A DNA stretch of 64,000 nt, taken from the NCBI GenBank assembly GCA_003561535.1, contig PWWI01000232.1:1-64000 (forward strand), given 5' to 3'. Of this stretch, positions 34,288-42,966 are shown piece by piece. Position 1 is the first letter of the stretch. Each line of letters begins with the position of its first letter. Under the pieces are notes generated by a model. The model did no database searches and was not told the DNA's origin. It saw only the letters and a list, made by a program, of their open reading frames with translations. The stretch comes from Nitriliruptoraceae bacterium (GTDB lineage Bacteria > Actinomycetota > Nitriliruptoria > Nitriliruptorales > Nitriliruptoraceae). The position numbers and the translations under genes were made by a program.

Positions 34288-36834
34288 TCATGGCAGGGCG
34301 ACTGCGTCGCCGGCCAGGCCCTGCTCGAGCGCCCAGCGGGTCAGCTTCGTGCGCGAGTCGACACCGAGCTTCTGACGAGCGTGCGACACGTGGCTCTCGA
34401 CCGTCCGCTCGGAGATGAACAGCTCACCCGCGATCTCCGCGTTCGTCAGCCCGCGCCCCACCAGTCCGACGACCTGCGCTTCACGCGCCGTGAGGGGCCC
34501 GTCTCCGGAGACCTCGGGGGAGCGGATCGGGGCAGGGATCGCCGCCCACCGCGCCGACTCCAACGCGCGCGCCACGATGGCCGGATCCGACTCCGCCTCG
34601 GTCGCTGCGCGCTCGAGGGAGGAGACGTCCGCCACACCCCAGGCGGCGGTGAGGCCCCGCAACTCGCCGAGGCCGGCGTGGACGTCGCCGGTCCGGCCGA
34701 GCCGGTTCCACAGCGAGGTGGCATCCAGCAGACAGTCCCAGGACAGCTGCCGCTCGTCGACGCTGCGGGCCAGGTCGGCGAGGTTGTGCAGGGCCGTGGC
34801 CAGACGGCGCGCGTCGCCCATCTCCCGGAAGGCCTGGAGGCACTCGCCGTACAGCTCCATCGCCCGGCGTACCTGTCCGCGCTCGGCGGCGAGGTTGGCG
34901 AGGTTGTTGAGCGTCGCGGCCTCCCCGGCTCGATCGCCGACCTCCGCGAACAGCTGCCTCGCCGCCTCGGCGGCCTCCCAGGCTCCGTCGAGGTTGCCGC
35001 GTTGCTGGGCGACCAGGCAGAGGCTGTTCAGTGACAACGCCGCCCCCCGGGCGTCGCCGGCCTGCCGTTGCAACTGCAGCGCGCCCTCGTAGAACCGGTG
35101 GGCCCGCGCCGGCTGGCCGAGATCGGCAGCCAGGTTGCCGAGGGTGTCCAGCACGCTCGCGGCCTCACGGCCCAGCCCGAGCCGGCGGAACCCCTGGAGC
35201 GCCTCGAGGAGGTGCGACTCGGCGGCCACGGCGTGACGCGCGTGCTTCTCGATCATGCCGAGGCTCGTCTGGGCGAACGCGCTCCCTCCGGCGTTGTCCT
35301 GATCCTGGAAGCGTGTGAGGGCTTCCTCGGCCAGGGCACGTGCGGCGGCGGTGTCACCCTCGAAGAGGCGCACCATGGCGAAGCCGTTGAGGGCCGTGGC
35401 GAGCTCGTCCTCGTTGCCGAGCTCCCGGAACTCCTCCAGCCCCTGGGTGTACTGCTCCCCTGCCGTGGCGAGATCGCCCGCGAGGAAGGCCAGGTGCGCA
35501 GCGGCGATCCGGACCCGGGCGCGGTGGAGCCTGGCGTCGGTTGCCAACCCGAGGACCTCCGAGAGGACGTGGCGCCCCTCCGCGTGTCGTCCCGACTGCT
35601 CCCAGGCACGCCAGGTCGCGCTGGCGAGCTCGAGCGCGAGCTCGGTGTGGCGGCCCGCCACCGCCCAGGCGACGGTCGCAGCGACATCGTCGAGCTCCGG
35701 CGCGGTCGTGGCCGCGGTCGCCCGGGTAGCGGGCTCACAGGCGCGCCGCTGGGCGCAGGTGATGAGCCAGCGGGCCTGCTCCCGACGTGCGGTCTCCAGC
35801 TCCCCTGCGCCCTCGAGGTGGTGGTGTGCGTAGGCTCGCACCGTGTCCAGCAGGCGGTAGTGGCTCACCCCGTCTCGCGTCGCGACCACGAGCAGGCTCT
35901 TCTCGCACAGCCCGGCCAGCAACTCGTGGGTGTCGAGCTCTGAAAGGCCGCAGACCGCGGCGACGTCGGCCGCGGTCGTGGCGCCGAGGAAGAGCGAGAG
36001 TCGGCGCAGGACGCGTTGCTCCTCCGACGTGAGCAGCCGGTAGCTCCAATCGAGGGTCGCCGTCAGGGTGCGGTGCCGTTCCGAGGCGGTGGGGTCCCGC
36101 GAGGCCAGAGAGCCGGGATGGTGCAGCAAGCGGTCACGGATCTCGGCGGTCGAGAGGTGGCCCGCGCGCGCCGCAGCGAGCTCGATCGCGAGGGGGATGC
36201 CGTCGACGAGCTGACAGATCGCGGCGACATGGCCGAGGTTGTCCTCCGACAGTTCGAAGCCGCGGTGGCTCGTGGCGGCGCGGGCGACGAACAGACGGAT
36301 GGCAGGCGCCGGATGTCGTAGCGACGACGGGGCCACCGGTAAAGGGTCGACCGCGACCACGGCCTCCCCGGAGATGCGCAAGGGTTCGCGGCTGGTTGCG
36401 AGCACGGTCAGCTGCGGGCACCCCCCGAGCAGACGGTCCGTCAGTGCTGCGGCGTCGGGCAGGACCTGCTCGCAGTTGTCCAGGGTGAGCAACAGCTGGC
36501 GCGGACGCAGCAGGGCGACGAGTCGCGCGGCCGCCGCCTCGTCAGCGGCCGGACCGGCTGGGCTACCCGGGGGATCGAGCGTGGCGAGGATGGCGGCGAC
36601 GATCCCCGTGGCCGAGGTCACCGAATCCAGTTCAGCGATCCGCGCCCCGTCGCGGTAGGCGGGCGCGAGGCGGCACGCGACCTCGACGGCCAAACGGGTC
36701 TTCCCCGCCCCGCCCAAGCCGGCCAAGGTGACCAGGCGCGAGGAGGAGAGCGCGTCGGAGACCGCCTGCACATCGGCCTCGCGGCCGATCAGGCTCGTCC
36801 GGGTCGCCGGTGTGCCGGCCTCGTGGCCCTCCAC
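34288..36834 (-). CDS. LuxR-family regulator with NB-ARC ATPase and TPR repeats
   Basis: Protein of 848 residues. The N-terminal ATPase has GLGGAGKTRLA (about residues 39-49), Walker B LLLTLDNCEQ and the sensor GIPLAIELAAAR typical of the NB-ARC/AfsR type. A TPR array fills residues about 420-740 (repeats such as ALNGFAMVRLFEGDTAAARA and TLNNLANLAAERGQVRRAME). A LuxR helix-turn-helix closes it (LTAREAQVVGLVGRGLTNAE, about residues 785-845). It lies 13 nt downstream of the DUF4242 gene, so the two are probably co-transcribed. Confidence 0.92.
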   Translation of the reverse strand: MEGHEAGTPATRTSLIGREADVQAVSDALSSSRLVTLAGLGGAGKTRLAVEVACRLAPAYRDGARIAELDSVTSATGIVAAILATLDPPGSPAGPAADEAAAARLVALLRPRQLLLTLDNCEQVLPDAAALTDRLLGGCPQLTVLATSREPLRISGEAVVAVDPLPVAPSSLRHPAPAIRLFVARAATSHRGFELSEDNLGHVAAICQLVDGIPLAIELAAARAGHLSTAEIRDRLLHHPGSLASRDPTASERHRTLTATLDWSYRLLTSEEQRVLRRLSLFLGATTAADVAAVCGLSELDTHELLAGLCEKSLLVVATRDGVSHYRLLDTVRAYAHHHLEGAGELETARREQARWLITCAQRRACEPATRATAATTAPELDDVAATVAWAVAGRHTELALELASATWRAWEQSGRHAEGRHVLSEVLGLATDARLHRARVRIAAAHLAFLAGDLATAGEQYTQGLEEFRELGNEDELATALNGFAMVRLFEGDTAAARALAEEALTRFQDQDNAGGSAFAQTSLGMIEKHARHAVAAESHLLEALQGFRRLGLGREAASVLDTLGNLAADLGQPARAHRFYEGALQLQRQAGDARGAALSLNSLCLVAQQRGNLDGAWEAAEAARQLFAEVGDRAGEAATLNNLANLAAERGQVRRAMELYGECLQAFREMGDARRLATALHNLADLARSVDERQLSWDCLLDATSLWNRLGRTGDVHAGLGELRGLTAAWGVADVSSLERAATEAESDPAIVARALESARWAAIPAPIRSPEVSGDGPLTAREAQVVGLVGRGLTNAEIAGELFISERTVESHVSHARQKLGVDSRTKLTRWALEQGLAGDAVALP

Positions 36835-36847
36835 AGCTGCCGATCTA

Positions 36848-37117
36848 TCAGTTGGTGGGGGTCAGGTCCAGTGCTTCCGTGACGCGGGTGTAGGGGATCT
36901 CCGCGTCGTCGTTCAGATCGGCGACCACGTCCGCGTCCGGCGCCTCGAACAGGCACATGCAGTGGGCTTCGCCCGGGACGAAGGTGCTGCGGATGTAGCG
37001 GACGTTCCGCCCGTCCGCCTGGTAGCGCTGCGACCAGTCGATCGCGCGCCGCTGCGCGTCGGCCAGTTGCTCCATCGAGATGCCGGGAAGGTCTCGGTCG
37101 ACCATGTAGGTGGCCAT
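36848..37117 (-). CDS. DUF4242 family small protein (SCO4226-like)
   Basis: Protein of 89 residues matching the DUF4242 family. The pattern MVDRDLPGI, RYIRSTFVPGEAHCMCLFEA and a C-terminal amphipathic segment is characteristic. The Streptomyces member SCO4226 was described as a nickel-binding ferredoxin-like-fold protein (known family fact). Here the Cys-Met-Cys and the His before it could bind metal. An AGGA-type site precedes the ATG. The large LuxR regulator follows directly. The 328 bp upstream (37118-37445) hold no gene or clear signal. Confidence 0.85.
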   Translation of the reverse strand: MATYMVDRDLPGISMEQLADAQRRAIDWSQRYQADGRNVRYIRSTFVPGEAHCMCLFEAPDADVVADLNDDAEIPYTRVTEALDLTPTN

Positions 37118-37445
37118 GTCCTGCTCCTGGTGCTCGGGTGGCCGAACCGAGCTGCCCGGCCACGGTTGAGCAGTATGCGGAAGCGGCGACCCGTGCGCCT
37201 CCGTGCCAGCGCGGATTCCTCCGGATGTCCGGGCTCCCACGACGTGGCGAGGTGAACGGCTCGTGACACGCCCCGTCATCCTGACGATCCGGACGTGGCG
37301 GAGGTGGCTACCCCGCTCGGGCCGACCCGTTCCGACACCGCCAGCGAGCTCGTCAGACGCGTTCGGACCAGGGATCGTGGCCGCGGGATCGGTGGATGTC
37401 GGACCCGAGGACGGCCATGATGGCCGGCCCCCCTCCTCGGAGGGG

Positions 37446-39275
37446 TCAGTCGGTCTCGCAGGTGTCGACGGTCGGGTCGCTGGTGAGGCGGTCGGTGAGC
37501 CAGGCGACCACGTCGTCATCCGCGGCGTCGTCGACACCGAGGTGGCCGACGCCGGGGACCTCCCGGTACTCCAGCTGCTGGCCCAAGGCGCACAGCCGCT
37601 GCACGAAGCGACGCTGGATGTCCGCGCGGATCAGCACGTCGTCGGTGCCCTGCACGATCAGCAGGGGCGCGTCGATCGGGTCGTTCCCGGGGGTGTTCTC
37701 CGCGATCCGGCTCGCCCACGGCTCGGTCTCCCAGATGGGGGAAACCAGGAACCCGAGCTGCAGCAGCTCGGCATCGGTGAGCAACGAGACCGCCTCCGGA
37801 CCGGTCGCGACACAGGCGTCCGCGAGGCGCTCAACGATCGGCAGCACCACCGGATCGACGATGTCGGCGGCGTCGATGTCGTCGAACACCCGGTCCCAGG
37901 CCGCGACGGCGTAGGCGCCGAGCAGGTTGCCGAAGGTGGTGCCGTCGTTGGCCTCGATGAACGCTGCGAGTTCCGAGGCCGGGGCCAGCCCGGCCACGGC
38001 GACGAGTTCGAGCTCCGGGGCGTACACCCCCGCACGCTGGCCGGTGAACATCGCGGCATGGCCTCCCTGGGAGTGGCCGGCCACGGCGAACCGTGACGAG
38101 GCCTGCCCGTCGGCGAGGTCGATCGCTGCCCGGACCGCGTCGAGGGTGGAGACCGCCGCGACGTCGCCGACGAGGTAGGGGTGCACGCCCTCGGCACCCA
38201 GGCCGAGGTAGTCCGGGGCGGCGATGATCCACCCGGCATCGACGAAGGCCTCGAGCCCCCACATCTGCTCCACGTAGGCGCCGCCGAGCAGCGACGGTGC
38301 GCAGGATCGCGCGACCCCGATGGTGCCGTGGGTGAACGCGAGCACCGGCCGTCCCTCCTCAGGGACGTCGGCATCGTCCGGCACGATGATGATGCCGCTC
38401 ACCGCCGCAGGTGCACCCGCCAGGTCACGGCTCGTGTAGAGCACCCGGTACGCCGTCGCTCCCTCCACGAACGGGTCGATGACCTCCGAGCGCAGCACCG
38501 CGCCGGGCGTGGGGTCGAAAGCCGCCGGTGCGGCGTAGAAGGGGCCCGGCTCCGGTGTCGAGTCCCGTCCGATGAACGCCGCGGCACCGATCGCCAGGAT
38601 CGCGACCAGCAGCATCCCGAGGCTGCCGGCGAGGCGGGCCCCGGTCGACCACCGACCCGTCGCGACCTCCATCGGATGCCCGTGCCGGAGACGGTCGACA
38701 CCGAGGACGACGATCCGCGCGCCGAACAGCAGCCCCCACACGCTCAGCGCCACACCGAGGGTGAACGCCGAGATCGACGGCCACAGCAGGACGGCCCCTC
38801 CGAGCAGCAGGTGCGTGACCGCGCCAGCCGCGGCCGCGAACCGTAGGTTGGACGCAACGGGCAACCGCGCGAACATCACCAGCTCGACCACCCCACCGGC
38901 CAGCAGGGCGCCGCCGAACAGCCACGCCAGCACCGCGCTCGTCGGATCCGGCCACACAGCCATCGCCGTGGCGGCCACCAACCACACCACACCGGCGACC
39001 ATGCGGGGAGACCGGACCTGCCGCGCGGCCAGCAGCTGGCTCACCGCCGCGAGACCCAACGCCGCGCTCAGCAGCGGGCGGAGCCCCGCCGGCTCCCCCA
39101 CGTGGCGCACCAGCAGGAGACTCCCGAGAGCGACCAGCAGGGCGCCGACGACCACCAGCGCCCCCGCCAGTAGGGACCGCCCACGATGTCCGGTCAAGAG
39201 CCCCCTCCGCGTGAGCACCTGGAGCCGTCGACGGTCCGGTCCGTCCTGACGACCAGTGAGGAAGGAACGGACCAC
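37446..39275 (-). CDS. Fusion: HdeD-like membrane domain + secretory lipase
   Basis: Protein of 609 residues in two parts. Residues about 30-235 hold six or seven hydrophobic spans in the pattern of the HdeD/DUF308 family. Residues about 245-609 are an alpha/beta hydrolase of the secretory-lipase (LIP) type, with the nucleophile Ser402 in GHSQGGHAA, an acid in IVQGTDDVLI and a His in GVGHLGV. The last span probably anchors the lipase outside the cell. LIP enzymes are usually secreted by a signal peptide, so a multi-span anchor is unusual. Start could be further downstream. Confidence 0.8.
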   Translation of the reverse strand: MVRSFLTGRQDGPDRRRLQVLTRRGLLTGHRGRSLLAGALVVVGALLVALGSLLLVRHVGEPAGLRPLLSAALGLAAVSQLLAARQVRSPRMVAGVVWLVAATAMAVWPDPTSAVLAWLFGGALLAGGVVELVMFARLPVASNLRFAAAAGAVTHLLLGGAVLLWPSISAFTLGVALSVWGLLFGARIVVLGVDRLRHGHPMEVATGRWSTGARLAGSLGMLLVAILAIGAAAFIGRDSTPEPGPFYAAPAAFDPTPGAVLRSEVIDPFVEGATAYRVLYTSRDLAGAPAAVSGIIIVPDDADVPEEGRPVLAFTHGTIGVARSCAPSLLGGAYVEQMWGLEAFVDAGWIIAAPDYLGLGAEGVHPYLVGDVAAVSTLDAVRAAIDLADGQASSRFAVAGHSQGGHAAMFTGQRAGVYAPELELVAVAGLAPASELAAFIEANDGTTFGNLLGAYAVAAWDRVFDDIDAADIVDPVVLPIVERLADACVATGPEAVSLLTDAELLQLGFLVSPIWETEPWASRIAENTPGNDPIDAPLLIVQGTDDVLIRADIQRRFVQRLCALGQQLEYREVPGVGHLGVDDAADDDVVAWLTDRLTSDPTVDTCETD

Positions 39276-39421
39276 CGAGGCACGACCGGGCCTTGGGGCT
39301 CCCCGACAGTGCAGGATACGTGGGATTCACCCCGACTGGGTGATAGTGCTGGTACTCGGGGGTGACGAGGCTCTGGTCCCCTCGTGACGGCAGGGTGGCC
39401 ACGAGCGGTGGAGGTTGGAGC

Positions 39422-41350
39422 ATGAGCGGACGCTGGTGGGTCGCTGCCGGGGGGTTGGCGGCTGCCGGCCTCCTGGTGCTGACCGTGGTGGTGGCAGGGC
39501 CACTGCGCGCAGGCGGGGATCAGCCGCCGCCGGAGCCGCCTCCGAGCGACCAAGAGCCCCCGCAACCGGAGACGCTGGAGAGCTTCCGCCTGGGCGCACC
39601 GGCGGACTGCGGCACCAACCCGTTCTGCCTCGACGGGTTGGGCCGCACCTACGGCATCGACGTGACGGAACTGCTCGTGCCAATGGAGCCGGGCGAGCCG
39701 ATCGTGACCGCCCTCCGCGAGGGCACGGTCGAGGTCGGGGTGCTGTTCACGACCGATCCGTTGCTGGCCGAGGAGGATCTCGTCGTCCTCGACGACGACC
39801 TCGGGATGCTGGCGGCGGAGAACGTGGTGCCCTACTCCCGGGCCGAGCTGATCGAGCAACGCGGGGACGGGCTGCGGGACGCGCTTGATCGTGTCAGCGA
39901 GGTGCTGACGACCGAGGCCGTGTCCCGCATGGTTGCCGAGCTACGCGCGGGCACACCCGCCGACCTGGCCGCGTCGCAGCTGATCGAGACCCTCGACCTC
40001 GACACGGTCGAGGTCGAGGTCGAGAGAGGCGACCCGATCCGCATCGGCGCGGAGCGCTTCGACGAGGACGTCGTGATCGCGCACGCGTACGTGGCCGGCC
40101 TGCTCACCCAGGGGGTCGACGCGGCGGTCGTCGAGCTCGACGGTTTCCGGGCCCTGGAGGTCGCGTCGCTGCTGGACCGCGAGATCGACGTGGCGATCGA
40201 CTACGCCGGCTCGCTGCTGGAGTTCCTCGACGGCTTCGCCTCGCTCGCCAGCCCCGACCCGAAGGAGACCGTCGCGGCGCTCGGTGAGCTCCTCGCGGTC
40301 GCCGACTACGAGCTGTTCGCCCCGTCGCCAGCCACCTCGGCGAACACGTTCGTGGTCACGGCCGCCACCGCCGAACGCTACGGCCTGTCGGCGCTGTCCG
40401 ACCTCGTCGATGCGGCACCGGCCGCCGAGGCCACCCCGCCACCCGGTGTCCGCCCCGAGGTGACCGAGCCGCTGGTGCTGCTCGGTGACGCCGCGCTGCG
40501 GGTCGGCGACACCGGGCCGGCCGTCCTGCAGTTGCAGGAGCTGCTCCAGGCGGCCGGTTACCCACCGGGCCCGCTCAACGGCATCTTCGAGGAACCGACC
40601 CGCCGTGCCGTCGCCGCCTTCCAGACCGACGCGGGCCTCCCGCCGACCGGGGTCGCCGGCCCACAGACGCTCGCCGCCCTCGAGGCCGCCGTGGCCGCCG
40701 CAGAGGAGACCGAGAGCGAGACCGACGGATCCGGCGGCACACCACCACCCGACCCGGAGCCAGCGCCGGACCGTCCGGCGCCGGACGGCGCGGTCGTGCA
40801 CCTCACCTTCGACGACGGGCCCAACGCGACCTACACCCCTCAGGTCCTCGACCTGCTGGCTCGCTACGACGCGCAAGCCGTGTTCTTCGCGATCGGGCAG
40901 CAGGTGAGCGGTGGCAGCGCGCTGGTGCAGCGGGCGACCGCCGACGGGCACCGACTCGGCAACCACTCCTGGAGCCACCCGTCCCTGGCCGAGCTGTCAC
41001 GGCCCGCGTTCGACCAGGAGATCGGAAGGACCCAGGACGCCGTCCAGGCAGCCACCGGCAGGCGGCCCACCTGCCTGCGCCCCCCGTACGGGGCGATGGG
41101 GAGCCAGACCCGCAGCTGGGCTGCCGAGGCCGGACTGGAGGTCGTGCTCTGGGACATCGATCCGCAGGACTGGGCCCGACCGGGGGTGGACTCGATCGTG
41201 CGCAGCGTGATCGACCACGTCCGCCCGGGCGACGTGGTGCTGTTCCACGACGGCGGCGGCAACCGTGAGCAGACCGTGGCCGCGCTCGAGCGGATCCTCG
41301 ACCAGCTCTCGGACCGCGGGTTCTCCTTCACGATCGCTCCCGGCTGCTGA
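39422..41350 (+). CDS. Fusion: permuted OpuAC-like binding domain + peptidoglycan-binding + polysaccharide deacetylase
   Basis: Protein of 642 residues. A membrane anchor or uncleaved signal (residues 8-27) and a Pro-rich linker (33-50) lead to residues 55-190, which look like the C-terminal half of an OpuAC/ProX binding protein (ALREGTVEVGVLFTTD, LVVLDDDLG, VVPYSR). Residues 204-330 look like the N-terminal half (IRIGAERFDEDVVIAHAYVA, EIDVAIDYAGSLLEF, SALSDL). The halves are thus in reversed order. A PGB_1 domain (355-420) and a NodB deacetylase follow: TFDDGP (462-467), His515 and His519, RPPYGAMGSQTR, LFHDGGG, so the catalytic set is complete. GGAGG lies upstream. Probably an envelope-bound peptidoglycan or glycan deacetylase. 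Confidence 0.85.
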   Translation: MSGRWWVAAGGLAAAGLLVLTVVVAGPLRAGGDQPPPEPPPSDQEPPQPETLESFRLGAPADCGTNPFCLDGLGRTYGIDVTELLVPMEPGEPIVTALREGTVEVGVLFTTDPLLAEEDLVVLDDDLGMLAAENVVPYSRAELIEQRGDGLRDALDRVSEVLTTEAVSRMVAELRAGTPADLAASQLIETLDLDTVEVEVERGDPIRIGAERFDEDVVIAHAYVAGLLTQGVDAAVVELDGFRALEVASLLDREIDVAIDYAGSLLEFLDGFASLASPDPKETVAALGELLAVADYELFAPSPATSANTFVVTAATAERYGLSALSDLVDAAPAAEATPPPGVRPEVTEPLVLLGDAALRVGDTGPAVLQLQELLQAAGYPPGPLNGIFEEPTRRAVAAFQTDAGLPPTGVAGPQTLAALEAAVAAAEETESETDGSGGTPPPDPEPAPDRPAPDGAVVHLTFDDGPNATYTPQVLDLLARYDAQAVFFAIGQQVSGGSALVQRATADGHRLGNHSWSHPSLAELSRPAFDQEIGRTQDAVQAATGRRPTCLRPPYGAMGSQTRSWAAEAGLEVVLWDIDPQDWARPGVDSIVRSVIDHVRPGDVVLFHDGGGNREQTVAALERILDQLSDRGFSFTIAPGC

Positions 41351-42377
41351 GCCCGGGCGGCTCGTCACCCCCGCACCGATCGACCAGGCCGCGAGGGTCG
41401 TCGCTGGCAGCCATCGCCAGCGCCGCGCTCCGCACACCCGCAGCCCACCCTTGCGTGCGTTCCTGCAGGGTGTGGACGCCGGCGCTGGAAAGGTGCAGGC
41501 CCTGCGTCGCGAGGTAGGTCGCGGTCTCCTCGGCGGTGAAGGCCAGGTCCTCGCTGTGGAGCTCGCGGACCCTGCCCTCCACACGCAGCCGTGGAAGGCC
41601 GATCGGAGGATCGCTGCGACTGATGAGCACGAGGTGCAGGCGTTCGGACGCCGCCCGAGCCAACCGTGCCAGCGAGCCGACCGCCTCCGGGTTCGTGACG
41701 ACGTGGACGTCGTCGAGGACCAACGAGAGCGGGGTTGCGAGGGACGCCACCGCCTCGGCGACACGCTTCACGAACACCTCGGTCACCTCGTGCGGCGTGG
41801 CGACCAGGTCGTGCAGGGCGGAGCGCTCTGGGAACGCCTCCGTCGCACGCAAGGCTGCGAGGATGCCCTCCCACCACCGGGCCGGGTCATCGTCGAACCG
41901 GTCGAAGCCATACCAGGCGACCAGACCGCCGTCCGCCATCCTGGTGGTCGCCCAGTCAGCGACCAGCGTCGTCTTGCCGGCTCCCGCGTGGGCGCTCACG
42001 AACGTGACGGCGCCTGGCTGCTGCTCCAGCCGACGAAGCAGGCGGTCGCGTCGGAGCACGGACGATGGCGACACCGGCGGACGCAACCGGACCGAGGTTG
42101 CAGGCCCCGGATCGTGGCTCGCCGCCGTGGCTTCAGGACCTCCACCCCAGTTGCGCACGACCACCCCGCGGGGCGCCGTCGAGGCCTGCACCACCCGGGC
42201 ACCGATCGGCACGGCGTGACGAACGAGCCACCCGCCCGAACCCATCGCGCCCGCCTCCAGAGGGGACCGGCCAACCTTGGAGTCACCCGGGACGGGTGAA
42301 GCGGGCACGGCTCGGATGCGGAAGGCTCGCGGAGGTGACCCACCTGCTCCCAACGACGTCGCTCGAGGACCGTCCAT
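41328..42377 (-). pseudogene. Truncated MalT-like regulator (ATPase domain only)
   Basis: Up to 349 residues; the true start is unclear. The part from about residue 95 is the MalT-type ATPase: RLRPPVSPSSVLRRDRLLRRL, P-loop HAGAGKTT, Walker B SLVLDDVHVV and ISRSDPPIGLPRLR. It ends shortly after GWAAGVRSAALA, where intact homologues such as the one at 25908 continue for about 500 residues of repeats plus a LuxR domain. Its 3' end overlaps the deacetylase gene on the other strand by 23 bp. It is best read as a remnant of a larger gene, or less likely a stand-alone ATPase. Confidence 0.6.
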
Positions 42378-42378
42378 C

Positions 42379-42660
42379 GTGACCTTGCCGAAGGGCGGAC
42401 GCTACGAGTTCCACGTCACGCAGCGGCTGACGAGGGAGGCGGTCGAAGCCTTCCCGGGCTTCTCGGTTGCGAGCGCCCCCTCCGGCACCGTGCTGCTCGG
42501 GCACGTGCGGGACGATGACGAGCTCCGCGACATCCTCTCACGCATGCAGCGGTTGCGGCTGAGCATCCTGGACGTACACCGCCTGCCGGACCGACCCGGT
42601 GGTGACCAGCCAGGCGACGCGGATGCCCGACACCGGAGTCCGCCGTCACCGGTCAGGTAG
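42379..42660 (+). CDS. Small conserved actinobacterial protein
   Basis: Protein of 93 residues from a GTG with GAGGA about 10 nt upstream; a longer in-frame start exists at 42277. The core YEFHVTQRLTREAVEAFPGF ... TVLLGHVRDDDELRDILSRM ... LSILDVHRLP resembles small uncharacterised actinobacterial proteins that have a beta-alpha-beta pattern and are often placed near regulators. I do not know its function. The following gap (42661-42966, about 300 bp) holds no gene I can support. Confidence 0.55.
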   Translation: MTLPKGGRYEFHVTQRLTREAVEAFPGFSVASAPSGTVLLGHVRDDDELRDILSRMQRLRLSILDVHRLPDRPGGDQPGDADARHRSPPSPVR

Positions 42661-42966
42661 GTGCCGGGCGGCACCGGGAGCGGCGGAAGCGAACTGGTGC
42701 GAACAACGGCGAACTGAGCGGATCGCGCGTCGTCGGGGATGCCCACGGTGGCAAGGATCGGGCAGAACCTGGCTGCGGTGACGCTCATGACAGGGCCTTT
42801 CGAGGAAGCGAACTGCTCACGCGAAGCTCCACCCATAGGGAGCATCGGATACGCGCGCGGGGTCTTGCGACGCGAGTGCGGTCGTCCAGCAACGCGGACC
42901 GTGGGCCGGGCTCGGACGCTCGACTGAGCTCAGCCGCGACGTCCCCGGTCCGGTGGGGCGCGCTCC

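Noticed and set aside
42402-42845. 147-codon minus-strand frame spanning the gap after the small conserved gene
   Set aside because: It lies mostly opposite the better-supported small gene and its sequence is low-complexity Ser/Arg.
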